DNA from: Rhodosorus marinus
Lineage: Eukaryota; Rhodophyta; Stylonematophyceae; Stylonematales; Stylonemataceae
NCBI GenBank assembly: GCA_029953675.1
Contig: JAMWBK010000002.1
Location: 558,001-622,000 of the forward strand
Length of the DNA: 64,000 nucleotides
Reading direction: 5' to 3'
Made by a program: the position numbers and the translations under genes. The notes below the pieces were generated by a model that did not search any database, was not told where the DNA came from, and saw only the letters and a list, made by a program, of their open reading frames with translations. This document shows, in pieces, positions 45,875-57,317 of the stretch. The stretch's first letter is position 1, and the number at the start of each line of letters is the position of its first letter.

Positions 45875-47060
45875 GGACTTTTCAGGGCACCTCTCGGGAA
45901 CCCTCGATACTTTTCTCTTTATAAAAACGCACTAGCAGTGCAAACTCGCTTCCTTACACCCTCCGGAAAAGTGGACCAAACTCTCATCGCCAAAAAGATC
46001 AGCTCTGAAACTTCGCCTCGTAGAAGCCATCAGCAGACCTCCATCTACGGACGAGCTCCTTTCTCTAGCAAAGCGACGACAGAACCTCAAAAACGACTGA
46101 CTGCCAAGATATCCTCACCGATCGAACGTACAGCAAAACAAAAAACAGACCGAGCACGGTTCTTCAAATGCCACTTCTTCCGCGAAGACCGGGATCACCT
46201 TCAGGGTACTTAGTGTTTGCTCCTGTTTCCCTTCTCAGTCAGACCGGCTAAGAGCTAAAGTCCTAAAGCAAGTTCCGCGGGAGCGAAAGCCTTTCGAGTT
46301 CCTTCTCAGTGCCCACAAAACGCACCTATCACGAAAGCTTCCTCAGTTCACAAACGTGTTCCTTGATTCGCCTCCTCCCTTACGATCTCGCCTCTTCTAC
46401 CAGCGACATCATAACGTGTTTCTCCCGTTTCTTGCTGTTCAAAGGCATCTCCCTTCCACCCACCTCGGAAGCCCACAAGCTCTTCAAGTCTAAAAACCCC
46501 CTTTCCAAAACCGCGTCTAATATCCAGCCTTGACAGCAGAGACGCTTGTCGTGTGACAGGTAGCATTGGCCGCTCAGGGACCCGCGGATTTGGCCAAGAG
46601 AAACATTTCAGAAAAAGGGGGATACCGCCCAGATTTTCTTCTTTTGCTGCTTCTGGCAAATTAGTCTGGTTTTCTTGGCCAGGAAAATACTACCAAATTT
46701 CATAGGTTGCTGTCGAGCGCGAAAATGTGCGGATTTTGGGTAGCTTCTGGGTTGGGGTTAAGAAGGTCAGGTGGGTCGGGTACGTGACTGGTTTCTTATC
46801 ACAGCTCAGAATGCTGACTGACCTTAGTGCTTTCGCTCACCCTTCTGTGCTTTTTATACAACTCTTTGAATCCCATCCTGCACTGTTGAGAACACTCCCA
46901 GCGGACTTGAACGGATTTGGCGAGGTCCTAGGCCTGAGGGGGGTGGTTTCGACTCGGTTTTGCTCCTCAGCTTGTTCAATGTTTATGTACAAAGAATTCT
47001 TTGTCTCCTCTGTGCTTGGATTTTGTACTTTAGAAAGCTTGTATATACAACAAGGACGAT
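45875..47060. other. intergenic region
   Basis: About 1.2 kb between the start of the large helical protein gene and the 3' end of the exonuclease gene (both -). From 45875 to about 46530 the plus strand is C/A-rich and G-poor, as upstream of the other minus-strand starts. No other feature was recognised. Confidence 0.45.
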
Positions 47061-49276
47061 TCAGGCGGTCTCGCAGAACCGACAGAATGGCAGTCCAGCC
47101 GGCACTTTGAAACATGTCCTTATTTCTTTCCGCGTCTGTTGCAAACCTGGGCAGTGCATAGTGTGATAAACACGACCAGTATCGGTGTACATGTATATCT
47201 GTCCTCCTGTTTTCTCCTTCACAAATTTCGCGTCCAGGCGGCTCGATGAGGGCTCGGAGCTCTGACTGATGGAATCATTCTTCGCACGCGGAGGCTCACA
47301 CAAGTCAACATCTGACAACGAGGGGCTACAGATCTTGTCCGTAGGGATCCCCTTTTTCCCAGTTGCAGGGCTTGCTCTACTGCTCTCGCTGTAGGTAGAC
47401 GCTCCCCGGTCCGTTGTCCTCAAAGTTGAAGTTGTGGATTGCTCTGAAGCTCCAGCGGTGCCATTAAGCTTGTTGCAGACCTTGCATTCCCGTAGACCAG
47501 TGGGTGGGACTGGAGAATACTTAATCTTGCTCGCATTAGCCTTTTGCAAAGCAGAGCAGGTGCTAGAGTGGTATACTGATCTACCCTCAATGTACATGTA
47601 CGCTTCACTTTCTTGTGAGCGCTTTCCAGGTCTACGAAGCTTTGGTTCAGACCTGCGACAAAGCCGTACGCCCGAATACTAGAACTCAGTACGAATAGCA
47701 ACACATACGTGAAGGTTTTTTGAACTCACATCTTCTCCTTAGAGGCCCCGTTATGCTTCATAGTGTTTTCCCCCGCGCTCTTGGATTCGAAGTCTGAATT
47801 TGATGCGTCGGTAAGCGTTCTCCTACATGTACAACGTAGATCCCAAGCGAAGGGCGCAGGTCAGAACGCCATTGACAAGTGAAGAAAGTTCAAACACTCA
47901 GGCATCTGAACCACGCCAAGCGTATACCTGACACTTCTCGCGTTTCCCTCTCTCCAGGTGGATCGCTGTTGGGGCACACTCGGTGTTGAACACAAGGACT
48001 TCGGAATTTCTCTTAGTTGGTTCTTTCCACTGGATAAAGTCTTAGCTTCAACGCGCCCAGTTCGAGGAGTTTCCGTGCTAGCCATCCCTGTTTCAAGTCT
48101 CCTGCTCCCACTTGATTGAATTCTGCTCCGTTCCACAGCCGAGTCGCGTCTCTCCAACGTTGGAACACTCGACTCTTCCAAAGTCCTTCGAGCAGCTGGC
48201 AAGCCAGTGGAACTTTCGGAGAGGAAACCTGTGACTTCGCTCGTCTGGTCTCCCAGCAAGTTAGAGCAAATCTTGCAAAGACGCTTATCGAGTGGTGGGC
48301 GGTTCCAGACTTCTATTCTGGAGTATGACTGAGACCAGAGGCTACGGCAGACCCCACTGAGATGGTAAGTCGCCGCGTCTTCCTTGAAGTAGAAGGACAT
48401 ATCATCAGCATCCAGAATCTCATCTGGAATTTTTCGCGTAACAGTTTGCGTGGATGTTCTAGCCTCCAACGGTTTGGCACGTCGAAAAAGCACCGTTTTA
48501 AGCTCAACTGCGCCACCCAGGACCTAGCAGACCAAAATTCCGTTTCGTACTGAGAACAAAAACTAGAAACTCATATTTCTCAAGCTACATGTCCGCACCT
48601 CAGACGCTCGCTGTAGTATAGCTCTCTGCTGAAAAATATCATCCAGAGCCCGATGCGCCACAGTTTTGCCGATACCCAATTTAATGCTCAGATTCTTCAT
48701 GGAGTAGGAAGTTTCGGTTGGCCAGGCAATCTTTGAAGCGTCTACTAGACTGCAAGCAAAGCGCCACTGGTTTGGAACGCGAATGGCTCCTTTCGCGCGT
48801 TGCACCTCATTCGCCAGCATCCTTACGTCAAACTTGGAGTTGTGAGCAACCAGAACAGGAGTTGAACCCTTAGCAACCGACTGAACAAATCTAAACACCT
48901 GGCGATACAAATTCAAAGCGCGTTGGAGCTTACGTTACTACTGTGAATGGACGGAAAACAAAGTCCTGACATCACCGAGTTGATGTGGGCGCTCCCATGC
49001 AGCTGCTCACGATGCGGAGAACTTGTGCAGAATGCTCACCTTATCCCAGCTCTGCACGAATGTGCTCGAATGAGCCACATCTGTTGCCGTAATACCGTGA
49101 ATGTGAGAGTTGGGAATCTCGCTCAACGGATTGAACAGGAGGCTCAAATTCCGGCTCGGTTCGTCGTAGTCCATCAACGCGATCTCGATGATACGGGCTG
49201 AATTCGTCAAACCTGTGGTCTCCGTGTCCCACAGAATGATCTTACAGTCAGGACGTCCTCCATCGTCAGTCTCCAT
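47061..49276 (-). CDS. DnaQ-type 3'-5' exonuclease fused to three Cys/His (YHxxxC...CxxC) modules
   Basis: Exons 49040-49276, 48599-48898, 47928-48523, 47730-47822 and 47061-47652, 605 residues. The exonuclease domain (1-175) has the DEDDh set: Asp17 and Glu19 in LWDTETTGL, Asp103 in VAHNSKFDV, His161 and Asp166 in VAHRALDDI. It should remove nucleotides from DNA or RNA 3' ends with two metal ions. The remainder carries three modules of one pattern: residues 221-265 (TYHLSGVC..LCKIC), 426-468 (VYHSSTC..ECKVC) and 568-602 (VYHTMHC..FCRFC). Each has a His, one Cys and a final CxxC, as in a single zinc site. They are separated by Ser-rich linkers. Such YH-C-CxxC units occur at the C-termini of some bacterial nucleases. 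Splicing keeps frame at all four introns (141, 75, 105 and 77 bp). Confidence 0.85.
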
Positions 49277-50279
49277 TGCTCACCTTCTAACCCAATGAAG
49301 ACAAGAACTACGAACAACATTCAGCAACTGTCCTCACGAAACAAGCCACAGGACGCGGAAGGAGCTGCCAACCTTTGAATTTTAAAAGCCTTCTCATGAA
49401 GTCGTTCTTCTCTCTGCTTGTTTCCTCTGAGAACTGTGCTCAAACGCAAAAAAGCTCCAATAGCTCCGCCTCTCTCGCCTCCCACTCCACCAGCATCCAT
49501 CTCTGGCGGAACCATTCGCAGTATCCAAGTAAAACCAAAAATTGTGTTGCAAGGGGTAAGATAGAAACGTCAAGAAATCGTGCTTATTTTACCTGAAATT
49601 ACTTAAAAAGCTTGCAAACTGATGCTCAGTCTGCGCTCAAGGGGGGGTAAGAAAACTACCAGCCAAACTAGAGCTGAGGCTTGGAGTATTTTGAAGTATT
49701 TTAGGAAAAAACAAATAAGTAGTTTAATGTATTACGAATTTAAGTTTCACGGGTGATCAAAAGTTTTCGAAATCTTAAGAGCGGTTGGCGAAAACCCCCC
49801 CCCCCCCCCCCGTTGAGCCCGTCCTTGTTCGCTGAAGCATCTTGGTCGAGCTCTCTGCACTAGCTGCCCTGCCACGCTGATGATTTGGGTATGCATTGAT
49901 ATCTCTGGAGCTGATCTCACATTGCCCCGTGTCTGTGTGCCTGACGAAAACGGATTTTGGGAATGTCTGCTGTGTCAAAGTCCGCACTATAAACCCCTCC
50001 AGCACCTGGAAGGAGATCAGGGATGTTAGTTGAGCATGGGATTAGAGTTCACTGGAAAGTAGTAGAAAAGAAGAGAACAAGGAACAAGGGAATAGAATAA
50101 AAGAACGGAGTTGCTTCGCGTGTGAAGTAGGATAGCGAGTCGAACCTCTGCGTGTTATAGGTTCGTGTGCTCGGACTCGCTGTTTTCAGCGTTCTCAATA
50201 TCGCACAACGTTGTCCAGGTTGATGACTCAGTCAGTGATTGGTGAACCAGAGAGCATCCTTGGAATTTCATTGAAGTTG

Positions 50280-50341
50280 CGAAAGCCCCTCTATGGACTG
50301 AAGCAGGCTGCTGCTTGCTTCAGTCCATAGAGGGGCTTTCG
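50280..50341. repeat. perfect inverted repeat, 26-bp arms, 10-nt loop
   Basis: The left arm at 50280-50305 begins CGAAAGCCCCTCTATGG; the exact reverse complement is at 50316-50341. This is the longest perfect hairpin seen. There is no flanking target duplication and no ORF. Confidence 0.94.
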
Positions 50342-50505
50342 GAAAGATGAGAAACGTCTCGAGCGAACTTCTCTCAGGTGATGCAGCTCTTCTCGATGGA
50401 AACGCTCCGAAAAAAATTTGGGTTCTTGTGAACAAACGGATTTCTCCCAATCGAAACAGTAGTGGGCAGTTTGAGGTTTGTTTTGATTGGAAAGTATTTC
50501 TTATT

Positions 50506-50537
50506 CAGATATGTCCCGCTCGTGCGGGACATATCTG
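50506..50537. repeat. perfect inverted repeat, 14-bp arms, 4-nt loop
   Basis: CAGATATGTCCCGC, TCGT, then the exact reverse complement. It lies 165 bases after the 26-bp hairpin. Confidence 0.93.
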
Positions 50538-52079
50538 GACAGGTTTGGGACTTGTGGTTGTGGGATGACTGACCCGTTCATACCAGGTCTGTAGAAGCAG
50601 GGTGAACGCTGGTGACCGCTCAGGATGGAGTCGACTGCCTGATGAGATGCGTTGACAAGCCTTCCGTAACCTTATCGAGATGAAGAGCAGTAGAACTCCT
50701 GATTCAGGGGATGACATCTTACGAGAACCAGCGGAATCGGGTAAGAATTGAGAGCAGACTTATCCCCAGGTAGGTGGTGTGTGGCTACACGTATTCGGGT
50801 GCAGGTCTCAACAGCTCCTAGATCGTATTTCAGTTTTGTTGTATCCCAAACGGGAAAATCCGTTTTCGCCCCTACATGTGAGATTAAGTCCACAAGCGCA
50901 CTGCTGCACCAAAGATGTTTAAGGTGCTCGTCTCCCTCAAAGGATGATCCCGATATCTACGAAATGTATTGTACACTGATCGTAACGCTCGTATACGGTC
51001 GCAGGGAATTAGGGTTTAGTTTTGTTCAGCACAGGGGAAAATTTCCCCGACCAAAGAAAACAGTGGACGATGCAGATGCATCCTGTCCGACCTTTGTTCA
51101 CTTAAACTGCGTCTATAATCCCCATGCAGACGTAATCTGGGCCGGAAAACCAGATTGCTGATGGTCAGCCCTGCTTATCAAGTCTGCCACCAGTAGACTA
51201 CAAGTACACGAAAGACTAGCCGACGCACAAGAACCCGTACCGCAACCCCCCTCTTCGTTTTAGCAACGGAACGGACGAAAGCAATCCGTACCCTCCTACA
51301 ATAATCAAGGACTTCTCAAAACTACCGCATAAAATTACATCTAGACATATATATCTATTAATCTATCAAACAGCTCCAACCCCTTTGATCAAACAAAAAA
51401 ATTCGAAATGCGAATTTGTGGACTATATCCGATCGTGGCGTGTGATCGGAAGTCGCAGATCAAAACCATCAAAATTCGGATCGATATAAGTACTTTTTGA
51501 GAGTTTCTTGGATAGGGCGTCTTTTTAGGAGGGAGCACTGTGTTTTCCTCGTTTTCCGAATCGTTTTTTAGGGTTTTTCGTATTGGGGTTGGTGACGGGT
51601 TCTAAACTGAAAGGATTGAGATTAGAAAACGTTGTTTTATCGTGATTTGCATTGCTATGGATGGCCATTGATTTTGGGAAAAACGGTAAGCTTTTTCCGG
51701 GGGTTTGCCGGTGTGGGAGGGGAGGAAGAGGATTGTTGAATGAAGAGGGGGATGGGATAAGGGAGGAAGGATTTCTCTGTTTGGTGAATGAAGTAAACAG
51801 TCTTTATAGGATAGGAAAGGGAGACTTTGTAGTGTTGTTCTTCCTATATTTTGTGACGTTTTGACTGTTGTGGGAGTTTGTGTTTAATCCTACGCTTTCT
51901 GTTATGGCGATGTTGGGGAGATTGTCGAGATGCGCGGGTTTGGTGCAGGGTGCATCGGTGCGTGGTCGCTGTTTCTGCTGTCTGTTCGGGTCTCGTTTTT
52001 TTTACTTCGGTTTTTTTTGAATTTGTGGACTGATTCGCTCTTTTTGTATGGCTTGCTGGTTTTGGATGGGTTCGTTTAG

Positions 52080-52852
52080 ATGACGATGACACGAGGCGGA
52101 CTTCGCCAGACTGCGCCAACCCTGACCCGCTTCATGAGCACCTGTGAGTAATTTTCGTTGTATCTCCGGCCGTTGATCTACTTGGTTTTGGTGATTCTAG
52201 TCGCTAGACCTGTACTGTGTTGACTCCACCCTTACGGATGACATCACTTGTTCCTGCGTTCTCTAAACACCAGATCCGGGGGACAGAAGATACGCTGACA
52301 CGCATGAATGGTTGAAGAAGGAAGATGGAACCGTCACGGTAGGGATTACAGCACATGCGGCTGAGAAGCTCGGTGACATCGTGTATGTGAGTCTGCCAGA
52401 AGTTGGCGAGAGCTTCGCAAAGAATGATGCTATGGGAGTCATTGAGTCCGTTAAGGTATGCAGACAAAACTAGGCTCTGCAGGAGAACCCGAAGAGCTTA
52501 CAGTTAAAAGGTACACGAGACGGGAAAGCAATCTCTAATCCACACTCACGTTTTTCGATCAGGCTGCAAGCGATCTCGTTTGCCCTGTGAATGGAAAGAT
52601 TGAGGAGGTAAACTCCACCCTCGCGGATTCTCCCGAGCTCGTCAATAAGGAACCGCACGAACAGGGCTGGTTTGTGAAAATGAAGGTGAGCATTGAGTGT
52701 AACAGTACCCGTGTTTATGCAAGCGGAGTCTAAGAATTCCGAAAACCTTCTCGTGATCGGCTCCTGATTAATAGCTTGATGATGACGCCGACTTCGAGGC
52801 GCTCTATGATACTGACGGTTATCAAAAGTTTGTCGACTCTGAGGAAGATTGA
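52080..52852 (+). CDS. GCSH: glycine cleavage system H-protein, mitochondrial
   Basis: Exons 52080-52143, 52274-52455, 52563-52685 and 52775-52852, 148 residues, with introns of 130, 107 and 89 bp. The lipoyl-carrier fold shows [36 protein letters not shown] and [18 protein letters not shown]. Lys82 in ESVKAASD is the lipoylated residue; its codon is the last of exon 2. The C-terminus reads EQGWFVKMK and KFVDSEED. The first 21 residues ([20 protein letters not shown]) are rich in Thr/Arg without acidic residues, like a matrix presequence. The ATG at 52080 directly follows a TTTAG acceptor, so either a 5'-UTR intron ends here or an extra coding exon at 51904-51957 (MAMLGRLSRCAGLVQG, donor GTGCGT) lengthens the presequence; both keep frame. 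The protein shuttles the aminomethyl group between P-, T- and L-proteins. Confidence 0.95.
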
Positions 52853-53787
52853 TTGAGGCATTGTGAATTCACATCATACGGACGCTCTGAAAGGGACGCG
52901 AATTCGTAGACTAGTGTCGAGGGTATATAGCCGCCTTCTATGAATTGTTCAGTTAGGATCGATACAAGTAAAAATCTCGTCTCTCGTATTGACCGCTGTT
53001 GAAACAGTTGGCGATGGATCCGTTGGCACGCACGTTCGGAGCGGTGGGCTTGACTCGTGAAGGGATTTGGAGGCAGCAAGAACAGATCCATATTCTCAAA
53101 ACGAGGTCGACAGCGACGCCCGGGGGAGAGATTGACAAACAGGATATCGGATCCAGCTCCAAAAGGTCCCGCCAGGGCTACCTTGCAGAAAGCTGTCAGC
53201 CTCTTTCGCACTTGCGACCTGGGGAAAGTCGACCATAGCGGACATTAGGAGACAATTGTGAACATGATAAGCACGTGTCGATTTCAAACAGAGAGCGCGA
53301 CGTAGACATCCCCTCCAAGATTCCATCGGCCATGGAAATCAAACCGCAAAACCATTCACACAACAACCCCGTACGGAAAAATAAAAAAAGAACAATTATC
53401 CAACCCCCCCCCCACAAATGGATTGAATCAATCTTTTTATCATATTTTCAGTCTTTATGCCAACCTGACGTCGTATCGGAACCCCCCATAATAATGCTGG
53501 TTTTTCCTATTGTTTTGAAGGGTTTTTCATTCAGCTCGGATTAATTTGTTTATTTTTAGGCTATGTGCATTTCTGTCGAGTTTTTTATACCCCTTCTTTC
53601 ATGTTGTACTGAATAGTCGACTACCTTCGATTCTGAATGCGAATGAATGTTTTTGGTGTTTTGGCGAATTGGTTTGGTAGGGGGTTGGTATTTTCTATTT
53701 AGGGATCGGTGGGGCTCTTGTGGGGGGGGGGGGGACGGTGGGTGTGGTGAGATTTGGCCGTAATAGTTTTCTGTGAGATCTCTTAAG
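52853..53787. other. intergenic region
   Basis: About 0.94 kb between the H-protein and transacylase genes (both +). The last 150 bases are G-rich on the plus strand (a G12 run near 53725), the leader of the transacylase. Open frames on either strand show no motif. Confidence 0.45.
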
Positions 53788-55027
53788 ATGATTGGGTTCG
53801 TAGGTTCATTTAGTAAGGGGCTAGGGTCTGGTCGTCGGGGGTTGCAGACGACGATGTCTGCGAGCCCAGTTGTGCTCTGTCCGGGACAGGGGGCACAGTC
53901 CGTGGGGATGGGAAAGACCTGGAAGGAGAAGAGCAAGGCTGCTCAGAAGATATTCGATCGTGCAGATGCCGTCCTTGGAGACAGATTAGGGTCCAACCTC
54001 TCGGAGATCATCATGAATGGGCCAAAGGTAATGCTTACACACGACTGTCGTTGGTTGATAGACCTGAGCTTAATCGTGATCACTTCCTCGACGTAGAGCG
54101 GTCTTGACAGGACAGATGTGGCTCAGCCTGCGATCTTCGTCACATCCATCGCAAGCTGGGATGGTATGAAGGAATTAGAGCTCGTTCCTCCGGGAACCCC
54201 TGCGACCGCGGCTGGCCTTTCGCTTGGAGAGTACACAGCTTTGACGGTTGGAGGTGCGATTGAATTCGAGGCTGCCCTTGAACTTGTCGCTCTGAGAGGT
54301 CTTGCAATGCAGGTAAGCTTAACGCGATGAGACGAATTTGTGATAAACTCTAACAAAGTCTCTCCATTTGTCGTCTGAGTAGGAAGCCTCTGAAGCAGTT
54401 GACAGTACGATGTGTGCGCTCGTAGGTGCTGATGAAGAGAAGGCTACCAGTTGCATTGAATACGCCTTGGAGAGGTGCAAAGGCCAAGTGCTTGTGGCTG
54501 CCAACTACAACGCTCCCGGACAGGTTCGTATAGCCAAGGTGTCGAACCATCGCATAGAAGCATAGGAGAGGAAGCGAAATCTGAACCGGTCGATGTTCTA
54601 GGTTGTTTTGAGTGGTAGCTCAGAAGCGTGCAATATGGCTGCAACGTACGCTGCGGACGAGATGAAGCTTAGGGCGGTGATGCTAGACGTAGCTGGAGCT
54701 TTTCACTCGCCGTTGATGGCCCCCGCGGCTGCGAGATTGGGGGATGCCCTCGCAGGAACGTCTATAGAAGCACCGGCATGTCCCGTGCTAGCAAATGTGA
54801 CTGGCCTTCCGCACGAGGCTGATCCGGAGTCGATTCGCAATCGGCTTATCGAGCAACTGACAAATCCGACGAGATGGGCGGATTGCATGAGCTACTATAA
54901 AAGTAATCCTGAAGTCGCGGGAGATGGAGACTGGCTAGAGCTTGCTCCGGGAAAGACCTTGACCGGCATTATGAAGAAATGTGACAGGAGGCGAAAAGTC
55001 ATGGGCTTCGATTCCCCACCGGAATAG
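53788..55027 (+). CDS. MCAT: malonyl-CoA:ACP transacylase, organellar
   Basis: Exons 53788-54027, 54097-54312, 54383-54523 and 54602-55027, all phase 0, 340 residues. The introns are 69, 70 and 78 bp. It moves malonyl from CoA to acyl carrier protein in type II fatty-acid synthesis. Motifs: VVLCPGQGAQSVGMGKTW (oxyanion Gln), catalytic Ser122 in AAGLSLGEYTAL, Arg in ALELVALRGLAMQ, NYNAPGQVVLSG and catalytic His234 in VAGAFHSPLM. The N-terminus MIGFVGSFSKGLGSGRRGLQ has no acidic residue and looks like an organelle-targeting peptide; whether it goes to mitochondria or plastid cannot be decided by eye. The start at 53788 is preceded by GTG codons in frame but is the first ATG. The single-domain form shows that this is not a multifunctional type I synthase. 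Confidence 0.95.
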
Positions 55028-56462
55028 TACTGTTACCCGCAAATCAATAAGCAGACCGCTGGATCCGGCGTTAAACATTCCGCGCTTGAAAGTTTCCGAT
55101 TGTATATCCATTAAACTCAACCAAACATGACTCAAACAATGCTAATTTTTGAAGTTTCAAAATGCTATCGCACCCAGGCAAGACACAGCTAGAGCGCGCA
55201 AAGAATCCTCTCAGCGCATCTTCCAAGGCACAACTGGCTCGCTGGCTAATGACCTTCCTGTGCTAATATCTCAGGATCAAACCTACCCACCCCCCAGCTA
55301 CCCTTTGTCGACTGAATAATGTCAACATGCTAAAACCTGCAGCTCTTTGCATCCGACCCTTTGCCAAACTCCAATCGGCTTCCCTTCTACAGCTGTCCCC
55401 GGCATCTGATCTCTGCTTTCTTCCCCAGCCGGGTCGTACCTAGACAAGAAAGGGATCGCACCCGCTCGACGGGAGGGGTCGCAAACCAGTTCACTTCGCA
55501 AAAACAGGGGGAAAAGTCGCTTGCGCGACGAAAAAAATTCTTGATGCGCGAGTGTTGGTAGCTAAGCCCGGTCTCCTTTAGTAAAAAGCGAAAAGAGAGT
55601 TCGTACAAGACAGAGCTACCTCGCGATAACGCCCTTGCTCCTTTTCCCGTCCCTCCCAATGCGTCGACCGCGCATTATATAGCAACTTTCATGTTCAGAA
55701 TATAAATATCTATTGTGGGTTCTAAACGACTAGTTCTGAAACTTCGGAAATTCAATAAAGAGAAGAAGGATCTTTATTTTATCCAATATTTAGTCAAGGG
55801 GACGGAATGTCCCAGACGGATTTGGGACAGTCCTGATTGTCCCAATTCCAGTGGCTTGCATTAGTGCCCGTGACATACGAGACGAAGCTGGCTGGACTAT
55901 CGGCACACTACGAGGAGGTAGCATTCTATGGCCCTCCACCGAACAGCAAGAAGCAAGCTTAAGAACGGAAGCCCTTTTCAGAGCTTCGTCTTCCAAGAGC
56001 CGAAGCTTACCTACAGCAGAGTCGAACAAGCTCGAGGGTAGGCCCAAGCACAAAAAAAATTTGTATAGAACTGTTTTGTTATCGCTGTCCGTCAGCTATG
56101 ACCACCGGGATCGCCTTAGGAATGACCCCGAGACCTTATGGCCCCTGCTACGCGCGCGGTTTCTCGAAGAGTAGAAGTCGTCAGCGCTCTCATCACATGA
56201 CCGCGGGGTGTCCATTGATACGACACGACGTTGATTAGAAGATTGAAGAATGCACCCTAGAAATGCGCTCTCGAACTCGCAAGAATTGTACATGTCTCCC
56301 AGAAGCTCCAGAGTGTTTTGGTCAACTGGTTTTGTCAAGACATCGAACTACATGGGCGTCCGTTTGGTACTATCTATCTGACCGCATTTGAATGAGCATT
56401 GGTCAAAGCCTTGCGATGTGTAAATGCTTGCTTCTTTCTTGCGTTGAGGCATCAAGGGCCTC
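55028..56462. other. intergenic region
   Basis: About 1.4 kb between the transacylase and the small helical protein gene (both +). An open stretch around 55800-56050 on the plus strand (including TVLIVPIPVACISARDIRDE) has no start, splice site or known motif that would support a gene. Nothing else was recognised. Confidence 0.4.
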
Positions 56463-57006
56463 ATGTCGAGTACCAAGGATGAACTAGATGAAAAGGTGCG
56501 GTCAACGGCACGAAAATTGGTAGTCGGGGTTAGCTCTTTTGTAGCGCGATCCTATGACGTGCCTGTAAGTATGCATCCACGAAGAACGCTCGTCTTGTCC
56601 CGCACAAACTCGACTAATACTCATCAAAAGCTTGCCCGAAATTCAGGAAATAAGAAGAGTCTCAGAGTCGTTTTCCCATTGCGAGAACAACTTGACAATA
56701 ACCAAAGCGGTGAGAACGAACCGTTAAGAAACCGTGGTGTTCACAAGCACCTGACCCGTTCTCACTCAAGGCTCTCTATTTTTCGCTCCGTGAAGGAGCT
56801 GGACAGAACACAGGCTGCTGCACAGGACTTGCATAAGGTGTACGTTCCACTGTTCACAACACGCAGCCACCAACACCACTGAACTAACCTTCGGCTTGCC
56901 ACGGATTATCCATTACAGGACAAACGCGTGGCATGACTCTGTGAAGGATCTGCCGGAGGTCAAAAAGGCGCTTGGCGAGTTGCTTGAGTCGATTAAAAAG
57001 CTCTGA
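56463..57006 (+). CDS. small alpha-helical protein, family not recognised
   Basis: Proposed exons 56463-56564, 56796-56839 and 56919-57006, 77 residues. Donors GTAAGT (56565) and GTACGT (56840) and acceptors GAAG (56795) and TACAG (56918) keep one frame. The product starts MSSTKDELDEKVRSTARKLV, then ELDRTQAAAQDLHKVTNAWH and DSVKDLPEVKKALGELLESI, ending KKL. The last two exons look like a short coiled coil with a Trp, of the kind seen in small subunits of trafficking complexes such as BLOC-1, but I cannot assign it. The first intron (231 bp) is long for this genome, so a further exon may lie in it; 56632-56722 is a candidate with an AAG acceptor and GTGAGA donor, but it breaks frame with the next exon. 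Confidence 0.45.
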
Positions 57007-57317
57007 AACATCCTTGTGGATTCTGGCCAGTTCCCCAAGGAATCAACAGCACTTCCGAGCCGGTGCAACTGCTGCTCATCGAACGCGGAGTCATGGCCGA
57101 ACTCTCCCTAGAGTTCTACGTACAATGGTTCGTTCCCAAGTCTGCGGCTTTCAGTCTAGGTGTCTGTTTGTTTTACTGTATTGCTTATCAAAAGGTACGC
57201 TTCCACGGAGATTAAACACAACATGGGAGATTTGAAATTAGAATTTTGGTCTATTGCCACAGTCAATGGATTCCCTCCCCTCACACGCCGACGGAAAGGC
57301 GAATCAGTTTTCTCTGG
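57007..57317. other. convergent intergenic spacer
   Basis: About 310 bp of 3'-3' spacer between the small helical protein gene (+) and the ChaN gene (-). No feature was recognised. Confidence 0.45.

Larger units (their letters stand above)
49277..52079. other. long intergenic region with hairpins
   Basis: About 2.8 kb between the exonuclease (-) and the H-protein (+). It contains a C-run of about 16 bases near 49796-49811, and perfect hairpins at 50280-50341 and 50506-50537. From 51540 to 52080 it becomes G/T-rich on the plus strand as a leader of the H-protein gene. A possible extra 5' exon of that gene is at 51904-51957. No other gene was recognised. Confidence 0.5.

Noticed and set aside
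52822-53211. 129-codon minus-strand open frame antisense to the H-protein 3' end
   Set aside because: Overlaps the confident last exon of GCSH and shows no motif.
55799-56174. Open stretch on the plus strand with hydrophobic and charged blocks
   Set aside because: No start codon in frame, no acceptor that links it to a gene, and no family recognised.
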